DNA of 7,826 nucleotides from Gammaproteobacteria bacterium (GCA_024280535.1 JAJRPY010000164.1:1-7826); one strand, 5' to 3'; positions 1 to 5,933 are shown, counted from the stretch's first letter. Program-made: numbers and translations. Notes: generated by a model from the letters alone, not told the origin.

Positions 1-300
1 GCCTAGGGACAAAATAGAGGCACGCATCGTCTTAACTAAATCGTATTCTGCGGTTAATTTGGTGAGTTTTGAGGAATTGACAAACAATGAGCCATCTGAT
101 TCAAGAATAAATTCTCCGCCCATATCCATCAATAATCTTAGCGTTGTGGAGATGTCGCTTAAATGTGGTGTGTTGTTTAATCTTAAAGGTTCATCCGCCA
201 AAATTGAGGCAAAAAGTATGGGCAGGACGGCATTTTTAGAGCCAGCAATTTTGACTGTTCCATTCAGGGTTTTGCCGCCCTTGATAATTAATTTATACAT
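1..300 (-). CDS. murA: UDP-N-acetylglucosamine 1-carboxyvinyltransferase, N-terminal 100 residues (runs off the window)
   Basis: MurA transfers enolpyruvate from phosphoenolpyruvate to UDP-N-acetylglucosamine, the first committed step of peptidoglycan synthesis in the cytoplasm. Only the first 100 codons are inside the window, out of about 420 in the family. The N-terminus starts MYKLIIKGGKTLNGTV and continues with the family motif GSKNA; Lys22 and Asn23 fall at the same numbers as the substrate-binding pair of E. coli MurA. A threonine-rich DISTTLRLL segment (49-57) and the KTMRAS motif (90-95), which carries the conserved active-site arginine, follow in the right order. The ATG at 300-298 gives this canonical N-terminus. 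The gene begins 2 bp after the mlaC stop, so the two are presumably co-transcribed. No frameshift is visible. Confidence 0.96.
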   Translation of the reverse strand, partial: MYKLIIKGGKTLNGTVKIAGSKNAVLPILFASILADEPLRLNNTPHLSDISTTLRLLMDMGGEFILESDGSLFVNSSKLTKLTAEYDLVKTMRASILSLG

Positions 301-302
301 AA

Positions 303-938
303 TTACTCAGCCATTCTTGCGGTAATTTTCTTAATTAGACTGTCCATTCCTTTGCGTTTGATGTGAGAATTAAACTGGGCACGATAATTTTTTACAACGC
401 TCACACCGACAAAAACCACATCATAAATTTTCCAACGCTCTTTTTTAATCATTTTAAAGGACACTAAAATCATTTTTGCCCCCGCATGTGGCGTGATTTC
501 CAGCTTGACAATGGCTTTATTGCCTTTTCTTTGTATTTTTTTATGTAGGTTAATTTCAATCGTGGCCAATTCTTTGTAAGAGTGCAACATACCAATATAA
601 TCTTTAACAAACGAAAAACGAATGTAGTCGATAAATAATTGTTGTTGTGCTGGTTTTAGTTGATCCCAATGCGTGCTTAAAGCAATTTTACTGCTGGTTT
701 CTAAATCCAAAAAGGGCAAGATTTTTATGTTGACCAGACTTTTTGTGTTTTCTAATGAGGCTTGGTTGGCTTTTTTGAGGTCTTTAAATGAAGACAAAGC
801 ACCCAGCATAATGTTGGTGGCTGCCACCCCAGGTGAGTCGATAATTTCTTGTTGCTTGCTCAGGGTTTGAGAAGTTGTTTGTGCAAAAGAGAGGCTGACC
901 TGTAAAACAGATAATATAATAAGCAGTGTTTTTAACAT
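303..938 (-). CDS. mlaC: MlaC-type periplasmic phospholipid-binding protein
   Basis: MlaC shuttles phospholipids through the periplasm between the outer-membrane MlaA complex and the inner-membrane MlaFEDB transporter. The product has 211 residues, the same length as E. coli MlaC. Residues 1-19 form a Sec signal peptide (one Lys, hydrophobic core, SFA before Q20). The body is the Tol-tolerance/MlaC fold: LLPFL-like segment at 71-78, WDQLKPAQQQLF at 91-102, and the most conserved block at 169-186 (WKIYDVVFVGVSVVKNYR), followed by KGMDSLI at 196-202. It sits 2 bp upstream of murA. The usual gammaproteobacterial order is mlaF-E-D-C-B, then a BolA-like gene (ibaG), then murA. Here mlaC heads the transcript because uvrC lies divergently just upstream, and nothing lies between mlaC and murA. 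The partner genes are therefore elsewhere or absent. ATG at 938-936 is the natural start for the signal peptide. Confidence 0.9.
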   Translation of the reverse strand: MLKTLLIILSVLQVSLSFAQTTSQTLSKQQEIIDSPGVAATNIMLGALSSFKDLKKANQASLENTKSLVNIKILPFLDLETSSKIALSTHWDQLKPAQQQLFIDYIRFSFVKDYIGMLHSYKELATIEINLHKKIQRKGNKAIVKLEITPHAGAKMILVSFKMIKKERWKIYDVVFVGVSVVKNYRAQFNSHIKRKGMDSLIKKITARMAE

Positions 939-960
939 TATTTTCTTTATTAGAGAAGAA

Positions 961-989
961 ATTATTTTTTATTTTACCTTTTTCATCAA
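961..989 (-). promoter_or_regulatory. Candidate promoter for mlaC-murA
   Basis: Reading the minus strand, TTGATG (989-984) is followed after 17 bases by AATAAT (966-961), four and five of six matches to the sigma-70 -35 and -10 boxes. This would start transcription near 954, leaving a leader of about 16 bases before the mlaC ATG. The -35 box overlaps the uvrC start codon. The region is AT-rich, so chance matches are likely. Confidence 0.3.
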
Positions 990-2779
990 TGCTTATTAAA
1001 GAAAAAATCAACAACCTTACTGCTCAGCCAGGTGTGTATCAAATGCTGGATACACAGGGGCTGGTGATTTATGTAGGCAAGGCTAAAAATTTAAAAAAAC
1101 GGGTGGCTAGTTACTTTTTAAAAACGCATGAAGCGATTAAAACCAATGTTTTGGTGGCAAATATTGATACGTTTAAGGTGATTGTTACTGCCACTGAAAC
1201 ACAGGCCTTGTTGTTGGAATCTGAATTAATCAAGCAGCATATGCCCAGATATAATATTTTGCTCAAGGATTCAAAAAGCTATCCGTATATTTCTATTAGC
1301 AACGATAAACATCCTAGAGTTGGGTTTTTTCGGGGCAAAAAGCACGACAAACATCACTATTTTGGCCCGTATCCGTCTGCTCATGTGGTGCGCGATTCTT
1401 TGTCTTTATTGAAGAAAATATTTAAAGTTAGGCAGTGTACTAATGCGACTTATCGATCTAGATCCAGGGCTTGTTTAGAGTATCAAATCGGTCTGTGTAG
1501 TGCACCGTGTGTTGGGCATATTGCGGATGAAGATTATCAGCAAGATGTGACTATGATGTCTTTATTTTTGGCTGGGAAGGGCAGGCAAACGCTAGATGCA
1601 ATATCCAAAAAAATGCAAACGGCATCCCTCAATCAAGATTTTGAACTAGCGGCAAGAATGCGCGACCAGCTAATTGATTTGCGCAAAATACAAGAGCAAC
1701 ATATATCCAGCTCTACGGCTGATTTGGATGTCATTGCTGCTTTTCAGCAAGAAGGCGTTAATGCCATTGAAGTGTTGTTTGTTCGCGCCGGAAAGCAGGT
1801 TGGGCGAGAGTTTATTTTGCCCAAAAACTCTTCTAATCGACCGATAGAGCAAGTATTAAGTGCATTTTTGCCCTTGTATTATTTGGGCAAAGACACGCCA
1901 AAACAACTGTTAATCAGTCATAAGTTGGCGGACAAAAACCTCATTGCCACCGCGCTGAATACCCATATCATTGACACGCCGAATAAGGATAAAAAGCATT
2001 ATTTGACCATTGCTAATTTAACTTTAAGGGAAAATTTAAAGCAAAATTTATTGGCTCGATTTAGAAAAAAAACCACTTTAGTGCATTTGCAAAGTATGTT
2101 AAATTTGAAATCTTTGCCAACAATTATGGAGTGTTTTGATATTAGTCACATGATGGGCGAGGCAACAAAGGCCTCTTGCGTGGTGTTTGAGAAAGGTGTG
2201 CCAAAAGTGAGTCGATATCGCCAATTTGATATTAACAATATTACCCCAGGTGATGATTATGCCGCTATGAATCAGGTGATTTTTAGGCGTTATTCAAAGC
2301 AATTAAAAGAGGGTAAGCCGTTGCCTGATGTGGTGTTTATTGATGGTGGCTTGGGGCAACTTAATCAGGCAATAATGGTGATGGATTCTATCGGTATTGA
2401 AGGGGTTCAGTTAGTTGGCGTTGCCAAGGGCGAAAAACGCAAGGCAGGCTTGGAAACTTTGATCACTATTGAGCAGGGCAAGGTTAATAAAATCAAATTG
2501 CCACCGCACGACCCAGCATTGATGCTGATTAATCATATTCGTGATGAATCGCATCGATTTGCCATTAAAAATCACCGCTTGAAGCGTGGGAAAAATCGCA
2601 CCACATCACCTTTAGAGTCGATAAAAGGGGTGGGAAAATTAAGGCGTACTGCACTGCTTAATTATTTTGGCGGGTTACAAGAGATTAAAAATGCGTCAAT
2701 TGAGGAGATTCAAAAAGTAAGTGGTATTAATCTGGCATTAGCGACTAAAATAGTTGACACATTTAATTCAATTAGGTAG
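989..2779 (+). CDS. uvrC: UvrABC system protein C, excinuclease subunit
   Basis: UvrC makes both incisions around a DNA lesion in nucleotide excision repair after UvrA and UvrB have marked it. The 596-residue product has all family parts in order. The GIY-YIG nuclease domain (about 14-92) shows GVY at 15-17, YVGKAKNLKKR at 28-38 and LESELIK at 76-82. Four cysteines at 150, 162, 170 and 174 match the spacing of the UvrC iron-sulfur ligands. A UVR motif for UvrB contact lies at about 213-235. The RNase H-like domain shows ECFDISH (Asp384), GDDYAAMN (421-428), FIDGG (Asp452) and SHRFAIKNHR (521-530). Tandem helix-hairpin-helix motifs occupy about 540-592 (IKGVGK, VSGIN). I chose ATG 989 because it puts QPGVY at the family-typical distance. 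The upstream in-frame GTG at 926 would overlap mlaC and add a hydrophobic stretch. A perfect TATAAT at 915-920 would give a leader of about 60 bases but lacks a good -35 box. The gene looks intact. Confidence 0.97.
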   Translation: MLIKEKINNLTAQPGVYQMLDTQGLVIYVGKAKNLKKRVASYFLKTHEAIKTNVLVANIDTFKVIVTATETQALLLESELIKQHMPRYNILLKDSKSYPYISISNDKHPRVGFFRGKKHDKHHYFGPYPSAHVVRDSLSLLKKIFKVRQCTNATYRSRSRACLEYQIGLCSAPCVGHIADEDYQQDVTMMSLFLAGKGRQTLDAISKKMQTASLNQDFELAARMRDQLIDLRKIQEQHISSSTADLDVIAAFQQEGVNAIEVLFVRAGKQVGREFILPKNSSNRPIEQVLSAFLPLYYLGKDTPKQLLISHKLADKNLIATALNTHIIDTPNKDKKHYLTIANLTLRENLKQNLLARFRKKTTLVHLQSMLNLKSLPTIMECFDISHMMGEATKASCVVFEKGVPKVSRYRQFDINNITPGDDYAAMNQVIFRRYSKQLKEGKPLPDVVFIDGGLGQLNQAIMVMDSIGIEGVQLVGVAKGEKRKAGLETLITIEQGKVNKIKLPPHDPALMLINHIRDESHRFAIKNHRLKRGKNRTTSPLESIKGVGKLRRTALLNYFGGLQEIKNASIEEIQKVSGINLALATKIVDTFNSIR

Positions 2780-2784
2780 GTGCT

Positions 2785-2961
2785 ATGTTTTTAATTCGTC
2801 TGTTGGTGATTGCCTTTGTAGTGGGTTATTGTGTCTGGTTTATTAGCAATAAAGTATTGGGGAGAAATCTAAAAATCGCGCGCGTTATTGCTGTAACGCT
2901 GGTTGCCACCTCTGGTGTTTATTTGCTACTCGGGGTGTTGTCGTATTTATTGGAAGGCTGA
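2785..2961 (+). CDS. Small two-helix inner-membrane protein of unknown function (58 aa)
   Basis: I do not recognise this protein. It is a 58-residue reading frame 5 bp after the uvrC stop. Its ATG is preceded by AGGTAGGTG (2774-2782), a good Shine-Dalgarno match that overlaps the uvrC stop, so it is probably translated from the uvrC transcript. Residues 2-20 (MFLIRLLVIA start, ending VWFI) and 33-55 are hydrophobic and separated by a short basic loop (SNKVLGRNLKIAR, 21-33), giving a helical hairpin with both ends probably outside and the loop in the cytoplasm. Its last 43 bases overlap, in antisense, the 3' end of the SMR exporter gene. In many gammaproteobacteria pgsA follows uvrC; this is not pgsA. 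Evidence that it is a real gene is the ribosome binding site, the spacing and the amphipathic design; there is no homology evidence. Confidence 0.6.
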   Translation: MFLIRLLVIAFVVGYCVWFISNKVLGRNLKIARVIAVTLVATSGVYLLLGVLSYLLEG

Positions 2962-3296
2962 TTTAAAGGAGGGTGTGTGGCACTTAGATGTAAGCCAATC
3001 ACGCCGATAATAATCAATAGCATACTGCCAAATTTTAATAAATTGGCAGATTCTTTGAAATAAATAATGCCAATGGCTGTGATTAATACCGTGCCTAATC
3101 CTGCCCAAATTGCGTAGGCAATACTCATCTCGAATTTTTTAAGGGCAAATGTTAAGGCAATAAAAGATAAGGCGTAGCAAACGAAAATCAATATAGAGGG
3201 CAGAAGTTTACTAAACCCATCTGAAAATTTCATCGCCGTGGTGCCAGCAACTTCCAATATAATTGCTAATATTAGCAGTAACCAAGCCTGAATCAT
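2919..3296 (-). CDS. Small multidrug resistance (SMR/EmrE-type) exporter
   Basis: Members are four-helix inner-membrane proteins that work as dimers and exchange protons for toxic cations or guanidinium-type compounds. Four hydrophobic helices are visible (about 3-22, 32-52, 58-78, 86-105). The essential membrane glutamate is Glu15 in ILEVAGTTAMK, and Tyr41, Tyr61 and Trp64 fall one position after EmrE Tyr40, Tyr60 and Trp63. The YAIWAGLG block (61-68) is typical of the multidrug subgroup, although the substrate cannot be read from sequence. The product has 125 residues where 105-110 is usual; the extra polar tail (about 108-125, Pro/Asn/Ser-rich) is partly encoded by antisense of the neighbouring small membrane gene. 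The ATG (3296-3294) abuts a small mobile element that lies directly upstream and provides AAAGG six bases before the start. Before that insertion the gene was probably translationally coupled to the HAD gene. Confidence 0.92.
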   Translation of the reverse strand: MIQAWLLLILAIILEVAGTTAMKFSDGFSKLLPSILIFVCYALSFIALTFALKKFEMSIAYAIWAGLGTVLITAIGIIYFKESANLLKFGSMLLIIIGVIGLHLSATHPPLNQPSNKYDNTPSSK

Positions 3297-3298
3297 TG
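3294..3298 (+). repeat. Left target-site direct repeat CATTG
   Basis: CATTG here is repeated at 3489-3493 on the other side of the inverted-repeat element. It contains the complement of the SMR start codon. The repeat does not extend (preceding base T here, C there). If the true ends begin one base further out, the duplication would be read as the 3-bp ATT, a length and sequence known from one IS5 subgroup (ANT targets). Confidence 0.7.
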
Positions 3299-3316
3299 GA
3301 GACCTTTGTATAAATA
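3299..3316 (+). repeat. Left terminal inverted repeat of the small element
   Basis: GAGACCTTTGTATAAATA pairs with 3471-3488 (17 of 18). Read outward on the minus strand it contains AAAGG six bases before the SMR ATG, a usable Shine-Dalgarno sequence. Its first 15-base core, AGACCTTTGTATAAA, recurs exactly at 7533-7547. Confidence 0.85.
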
Positions 3317-3360
3317 GGGGTAATTAGCAAAATTCAATTTTTGTTCAATGGGTGATTTCC

Positions 3361-3426
3361 TTAAACCCAACCCTAGCAGGGTTGCGCTACATAGCAATCC
3401 TCTAAGAGGACTAAGATAGGGTTTAA
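3361..3426. other. Cloverleaf-like folded core of the small element
   Basis: An 8-bp outer stem pairs TTAAACCC (3361-3368) with GGGTTTAA (3419-3426). Inside it are three further self-complementary segments: AACCCT-AGC-AGGGTT (3369-3383, 6 bp), a weak GCTA-CA-TAGC (3386-3395), and TCCTC-TAA-GAGGA (3399-3409 core, 5-6 bp). Arms one and three are perfect, and arm one stacks directly on the outer stem. The strands are self-complementary, so DNA and RNA from either strand could fold. It is not a tRNA: there is no T-loop consensus and no acceptor CCA. Confidence 0.6.
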
Positions 3427-3463
3427 AAAATTGCCAAGTGACTGAAAAGTGGATTTTTGATGA

Positions 3464-4030
3464 TTATTCATATTTATGCAAAGGTCTCCATTGATATTTT
3501 TTAGAAATAATTAATGTATTTAAATGTGAGGTTCGGCTAATTATTTTGTCAGTCACATTCACTAAAATAGCCAAGTTTGACGCTTCCCAAACAGGCATAT
3601 CGCGCATATGGTCGCCCATATAATCAAAATTATGCCTGCCAAATCGCTCAATCAATTTATCTGCTTTATGATGCGAAGATAGATTGAACTTAGCATGACT
3701 TGCCATCACCCCATCAAATAATTGAAGATGCTCAGCCACTGAATAAGCATAATCTTGGTGCGAGGCGGTGGCTAAAATAATGCTATCGCCCAATTGCTTG
3801 CGCTGATTAATATAGTCAATGGTTGCTTGAATGTAGGGCAGTTTAGTGGCATCAATGTTAAAGCGCTTGGCTAATTGGTTTTTTAAATACCCCTTGCCTT
3901 GAATAAACCAAAATGGGTAAATAATCAGCAGCCATGGTTGTTTTTTTAAAACGGCAATTGAAGATTCGTATAATAGGTCGGTGTTGATGAGTGTGTGATC
4001 CAAATCAACAATTAAAGCCATACGCGTCAT
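3464..4030 (-). CDS. HAD-superfamily phosphatase with element-derived C-terminal tail
   Basis: This is a cytoplasmic haloacid-dehalogenase-fold hydrolase, probably a phosphatase of unknown substrate. Motif I is VDLDHTL with nucleophile Asp9 and general acid Asp11; motif II is ATAS (Thr88/Ser90); a lysine near 122-125 fits motif III; motif IV is GDHMRDMPVW (Asp140, Asp144). The sequence recalls the phosphatase domain fused in front of UbiA-type prenyltransferases in some bacteria, but no prenyltransferase domain follows. The start ATG at 4030 overlaps the uup stop as ATGA, implying translational coupling; the ATG at 4021 is also possible. The last eight residues (WRPLHKYE) and the TAA stop come from the inverted-repeat element; the ancestral protein ended at Gln180. 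All catalytic motifs lie before the tail, so activity is probably retained. Confidence 0.85.
   Translation of the reverse strand: MTRMALIVDLDHTLINTDLLYESSIAVLKKQPWLLIIYPFWFIQGKGYLKNQLAKRFNIDATKLPYIQATIDYINQRKQLGDSIILATASHQDYAYSVAEHLQLFDGVMASHAKFNLSSHHKADKLIERFGRHNFDYMGDHMRDMPVWEASNLAILVNVTDKIISRTSHLNTLIISKKYQWRPLHKYE
3471..3488 (-). repeat. Right terminal inverted repeat of the small element
   Basis: On the minus strand this reads GAGACCTTTGCATAAATA, one mismatch from the left end. It is translated in the HAD frame as part of WRPLHKYE, the tail gained by insertion. Confidence 0.85.
3489..3493 (+). repeat. Right target-site direct repeat CATTG
   Basis: This is the second copy of the CATTG direct repeat, lying in the HAD coding sequence. 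On the minus strand it supplies CAA of Gln180 and the first two bases of the following codon. Before insertion that codon was TGA; now it reads TGG and opens the tail. Confidence 0.7.
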
Positions 4031-5880
4031 TCTAGCGCACCCCATTTGTCAAAATAACGTTCTAAATCAGCCTCTAGCCTAGCCAAACGAATTAGTGCCT
4101 CTTGAGATTCGGGCGTTTGAAAAAATTCAGGGTCGGATAATTTTAGTTGAATATCGGCAATCTCAATTTCAGTTTTTTCAATTTTATTGGGCAGATTTTT
4201 CAGCTCTTGTTGTTGCTTGTAATTGAGTTTTTTGTCAGTCTTGGTAGGTGGATTTTGGGTTTTTTCCTTGGGTTTTTTGCTGGGTTTTTCGGCAATGATG
4301 TGGTCTTGTTTTTGGATGAGATAATCGTCATAGCCGCCCGCATATTGGTTAATCACGCCATTGCCGTCCAACACTATGGTGGAGCCAACCACATGATTTA
4401 AAAAAGTTCTATCATGAGAAATAAGAATGAGCGTGCCATTATAATCGACCAGCATTTCTTCTAGCAGCTCCAGCGTTTCAACATCAAGATCATTGGTGGG
4501 TTCATCAAGCACCAGTAAATTGGCAGGCTGGGATAGAATTTTAGCCAGCATTAAGCGATTTTTCTCACCGCCAGAAAACATTCTAATTGGCGCCATGGCT
4601 TGCTTGCCAGTAAACAAAAACTGGCGCAAATAGCCAATAATATGCTTACTTTTTCCACCAATTTCAATATGCTCACGCCCGCCCGAAACAAAATCCATGG
4701 CTTTCATATTCGGATCAAGATTTTCACGCATTTGATCAAAATAGGCTAATTGAATGGTTTTAGATCGGCGAATATAACCGCTGGTTGGTTGTAATTCGTC
4801 CAACAATAGTTTGATAAAAGTTGATTTACCAGTGCCGTTGCCGCCAATAATGCCGATTTTCTCTCCTTTTAACACCAGCATAGAAAAATCTTTAATGAGT
4901 TGCAAGCCTGCAATTTCATAAGAAATTTTCTTCACTTCAAAAACCACTTTGGAGGCTCTGTTTTCATCTTCTAAGGCATGAATTTTCACATTGCCTTTTT
5001 TGGCTCGACGATTAACAAAAGAACTGCGCATGGTTTGCAGCGCCCTAACTCTGCCCTCATTGCGGGTTCGGCGCGCTTTGATGCCTTGCCTAATCCAAAC
5101 TTCTTCTTGGGCTAATTTTTTATCAAAGCGTGCATTGGCCAATTCTTCTGCATGAAGTTGTTCGTCTTTGCGTTTGACATAATCTTTGTAGCCACATTCA
5201 AATACACTTAAATGGCCGCGGTCTAAATCAAACACTTTATTGACAATGCCGGCAACAAATGAGCGGTCGTGGCTAATTAGTACCAAGGTGCCGTGATATT
5301 CTTTCAGCATTCTCTCTAAATCAAGAATGGCAGTAATGTCCATATGATTGGTTGGCTCGTCAAGTAGCAGCACATCGGGCGTTTGAATTAGCGCTCTGGC
5401 GAGCATCACACGTCGTCGCCAACCGCCAGATAGGGTGGACAGTATGGTATTGCCATTTAAGGTGAAGCGATTAAGAATGGCCTCAATTTTGTGTAGATAT
5501 TGCCAGCCATCCAACTGATCAATTTTTTGTTGATATTCGCCAGCTTCGTTCAGTTTTTCTTGTTTGATGAGCTGCTGATATTTGCTTAAAATTTCGCCAA
5601 TTTCCCCCAAGCCTTCGGCAACAATATCAAATAAATTTTTGTCGTTATCTTCGGGCGGGGTTTGTTCCAGATAGCTAATGGTCACCCCATTTTTAATTTT
5701 TAATTTGCCATCATCAGGCTCGATTGTGTCTGCCAAAATACGCATAAAAGTGGATTTACCCTCGCCATTTCGACCAATTAGTGCAATTTTGTCCCCTTTG
5801 AGAATAGTCGAGCTGACTTGATTTAAAATTGGCTTATCTGAAAAGCTCAAAGAAATGTTGTCAAGTGTTATTAATGGCAT
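4027..5880 (-). CDS. uup: ABC-F family ATPase Uup
   Basis: Uup is a soluble tandem ABC ATPase that acts on ribosomes, has a role in branched DNA metabolism and suppresses transposon precise excision in E. coli. It has no membrane domain. The product has 617 residues (E. coli 635). Domain one has Walker A GRNGEGKST (36-44), signature LSGGW (150-154), Walker B LLLDEP with Glu175 and His204. The Uup-type linker (about 233-311) contains EEVWIRQGIKARRTRNEGR (259-277). Domain two has Walker A GGNGTGKST (346-354), FSGGE (435-439), Walker B with Glu460 and His489. The lysine-rich spacer (531-552) and coiled-coil C-terminal domain (about 553-617) are typical of Uup and separate it from EttA and YheS. 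A strong AGGGGA ribosome binding site (minus strand, 5889-5884) precedes the ATG. The stop overlaps the HAD start as ATGA. Confidence 0.95.
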   Translation of the reverse strand: MPLITLDNISLSFSDKPILNQVSSTILKGDKIALIGRNGEGKSTFMRILADTIEPDDGKLKIKNGVTISYLEQTPPEDNDKNLFDIVAEGLGEIGEILSKYQQLIKQEKLNEAGEYQQKIDQLDGWQYLHKIEAILNRFTLNGNTILSTLSGGWRRRVMLARALIQTPDVLLLDEPTNHMDITAILDLERMLKEYHGTLVLISHDRSFVAGIVNKVFDLDRGHLSVFECGYKDYVKRKDEQLHAEELANARFDKKLAQEEVWIRQGIKARRTRNEGRVRALQTMRSSFVNRRAKKGNVKIHALEDENRASKVVFEVKKISYEIAGLQLIKDFSMLVLKGEKIGIIGGNGTGKSTFIKLLLDELQPTSGYIRRSKTIQLAYFDQMRENLDPNMKAMDFVSGGREHIEIGGKSKHIIGYLRQFLFTGKQAMAPIRMFSGGEKNRLMLAKILSQPANLLVLDEPTNDLDVETLELLEEMLVDYNGTLILISHDRTFLNHVVGSTIVLDGNGVINQYAGGYDDYLIQKQDHIIAEKPSKKPKEKTQNPPTKTDKKLNYKQQQELKNLPNKIEKTEIEIADIQLKLSDPEFFQTPESQEALIRLARLEADLERYFDKWGALE

Positions 5881-5883
5881 AGT

Positions 5884-5889
5884 TCCCCT
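5884..5889 (-). promoter_or_regulatory. Ribosome binding site of uup
   Basis: AGGGGA lies three bases before the uup ATG on the minus strand (four bases from AGGGG). It is the strongest Shine-Dalgarno match in the window and fixes the uup start. The divergent ccmH has no comparable site. Confidence 0.6.
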
Positions 5890-5890
5890 G

Positions 5891-5920
5891 TTGACAGGTG
5901 TAAAATTTAAATTTTAGGAT
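5891..5920 (+). promoter_or_regulatory. Candidate sigma-70 promoter for the ccmH operon
   Basis: A perfect TTGACA (5891-5896) is followed after 18 bases by TAGGAT (5915-5920), a four-of-six match to the -10 box. Transcription would start near 5927, only about 7 bases before the ATG at 5934 or about 28 before the in-frame ATG at 5955. The spacer holds a 16-bp palindrome. Confidence 0.5.
5901..5916. promoter_or_regulatory. 16-bp perfect palindrome in the divergent promoter region
   Basis: TAAAATTTAAATTTTA is identical to its reverse complement and lies between the -35 and -10 boxes of the candidate ccmH promoter. A second perfect palindrome, TTAAACGTTTAA (5920-5931), follows, so a dimeric regulator could bind. 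Both are made almost only of A and T, where palindromes arise easily by chance. Confidence 0.3.
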
Positions 5921-5933
5921 TAAACGTTTAAGT

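Larger units (their letters stand above)
3297..3490. mobile_element. Small non-autonomous inverted-repeat element (MITE-like), core 3299-3488
   Basis: The segment is bounded by perfect-length inverted repeats: TGGAGACCTTTGTATAAATA at 3297-3316 and its reverse complement at 3471-3490, with one mismatch in 20 (GTA versus GCA). The outermost two bases on each side belong to a flanking direct repeat CATTG (3294-3298 and 3489-3493), so the element proper is 190 bp with 18-bp ends. It has no substantial reading frame. Removing element plus one CATTG joins HAD and SMR with an ATGA overlap, which independently supports a clean insertion. The GAGACCTTTG ends resemble those I recall for IS5-family elements, and the same 15 bases open the decayed IS at 7533. 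I infer that it is a deletion derivative or parasite of that IS family. The interior folds strongly (see 3361-3426). Confidence 0.85.

Noticed and set aside
59..325. Plus-strand reading frame of 88 codons
   Set aside because: It is antisense to murA and the mlaC end, whose minus-strand frames show clear family motifs.
926..988. Longer uvrC start at GTG 926
   Set aside because: It would overlap the mlaC signal-peptide codons and add 21 hydrophobic residues not seen in UvrC; ATG 989 gives the normal N-terminus.
3361..3426. tRNA gene or integron attC site
   Set aside because: The cloverleaf outline lacks a T-loop consensus, anticodon-arm geometry and acceptor features, and there is no attC-type R-box pattern or integrase nearby. 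It is better explained as the folded core of the mobile element.
3464..4030. Truncated HAD-UbiA prenyltransferase fusion broken by the element
   Set aside because: The reconstructed pre-insertion sequence has a stop at Gln180 overlapping the SMR start, so the gene was already a stand-alone HAD protein before the insertion.
4031..4045. Longer HAD start at ATG 4045
   Set aside because: ATG 4030 forms the ATGA overlap with the uup stop and already precedes motif I by the usual short distance; the extra MGCAR adds nothing recognisable.
4147..4401. Plus-strand 84-codon frame with hydrophobic repeats
   Set aside because: It is antisense to the Uup second nucleotide-binding domain and C-terminal region; its composition comes from the lysine-rich linker read backwards.
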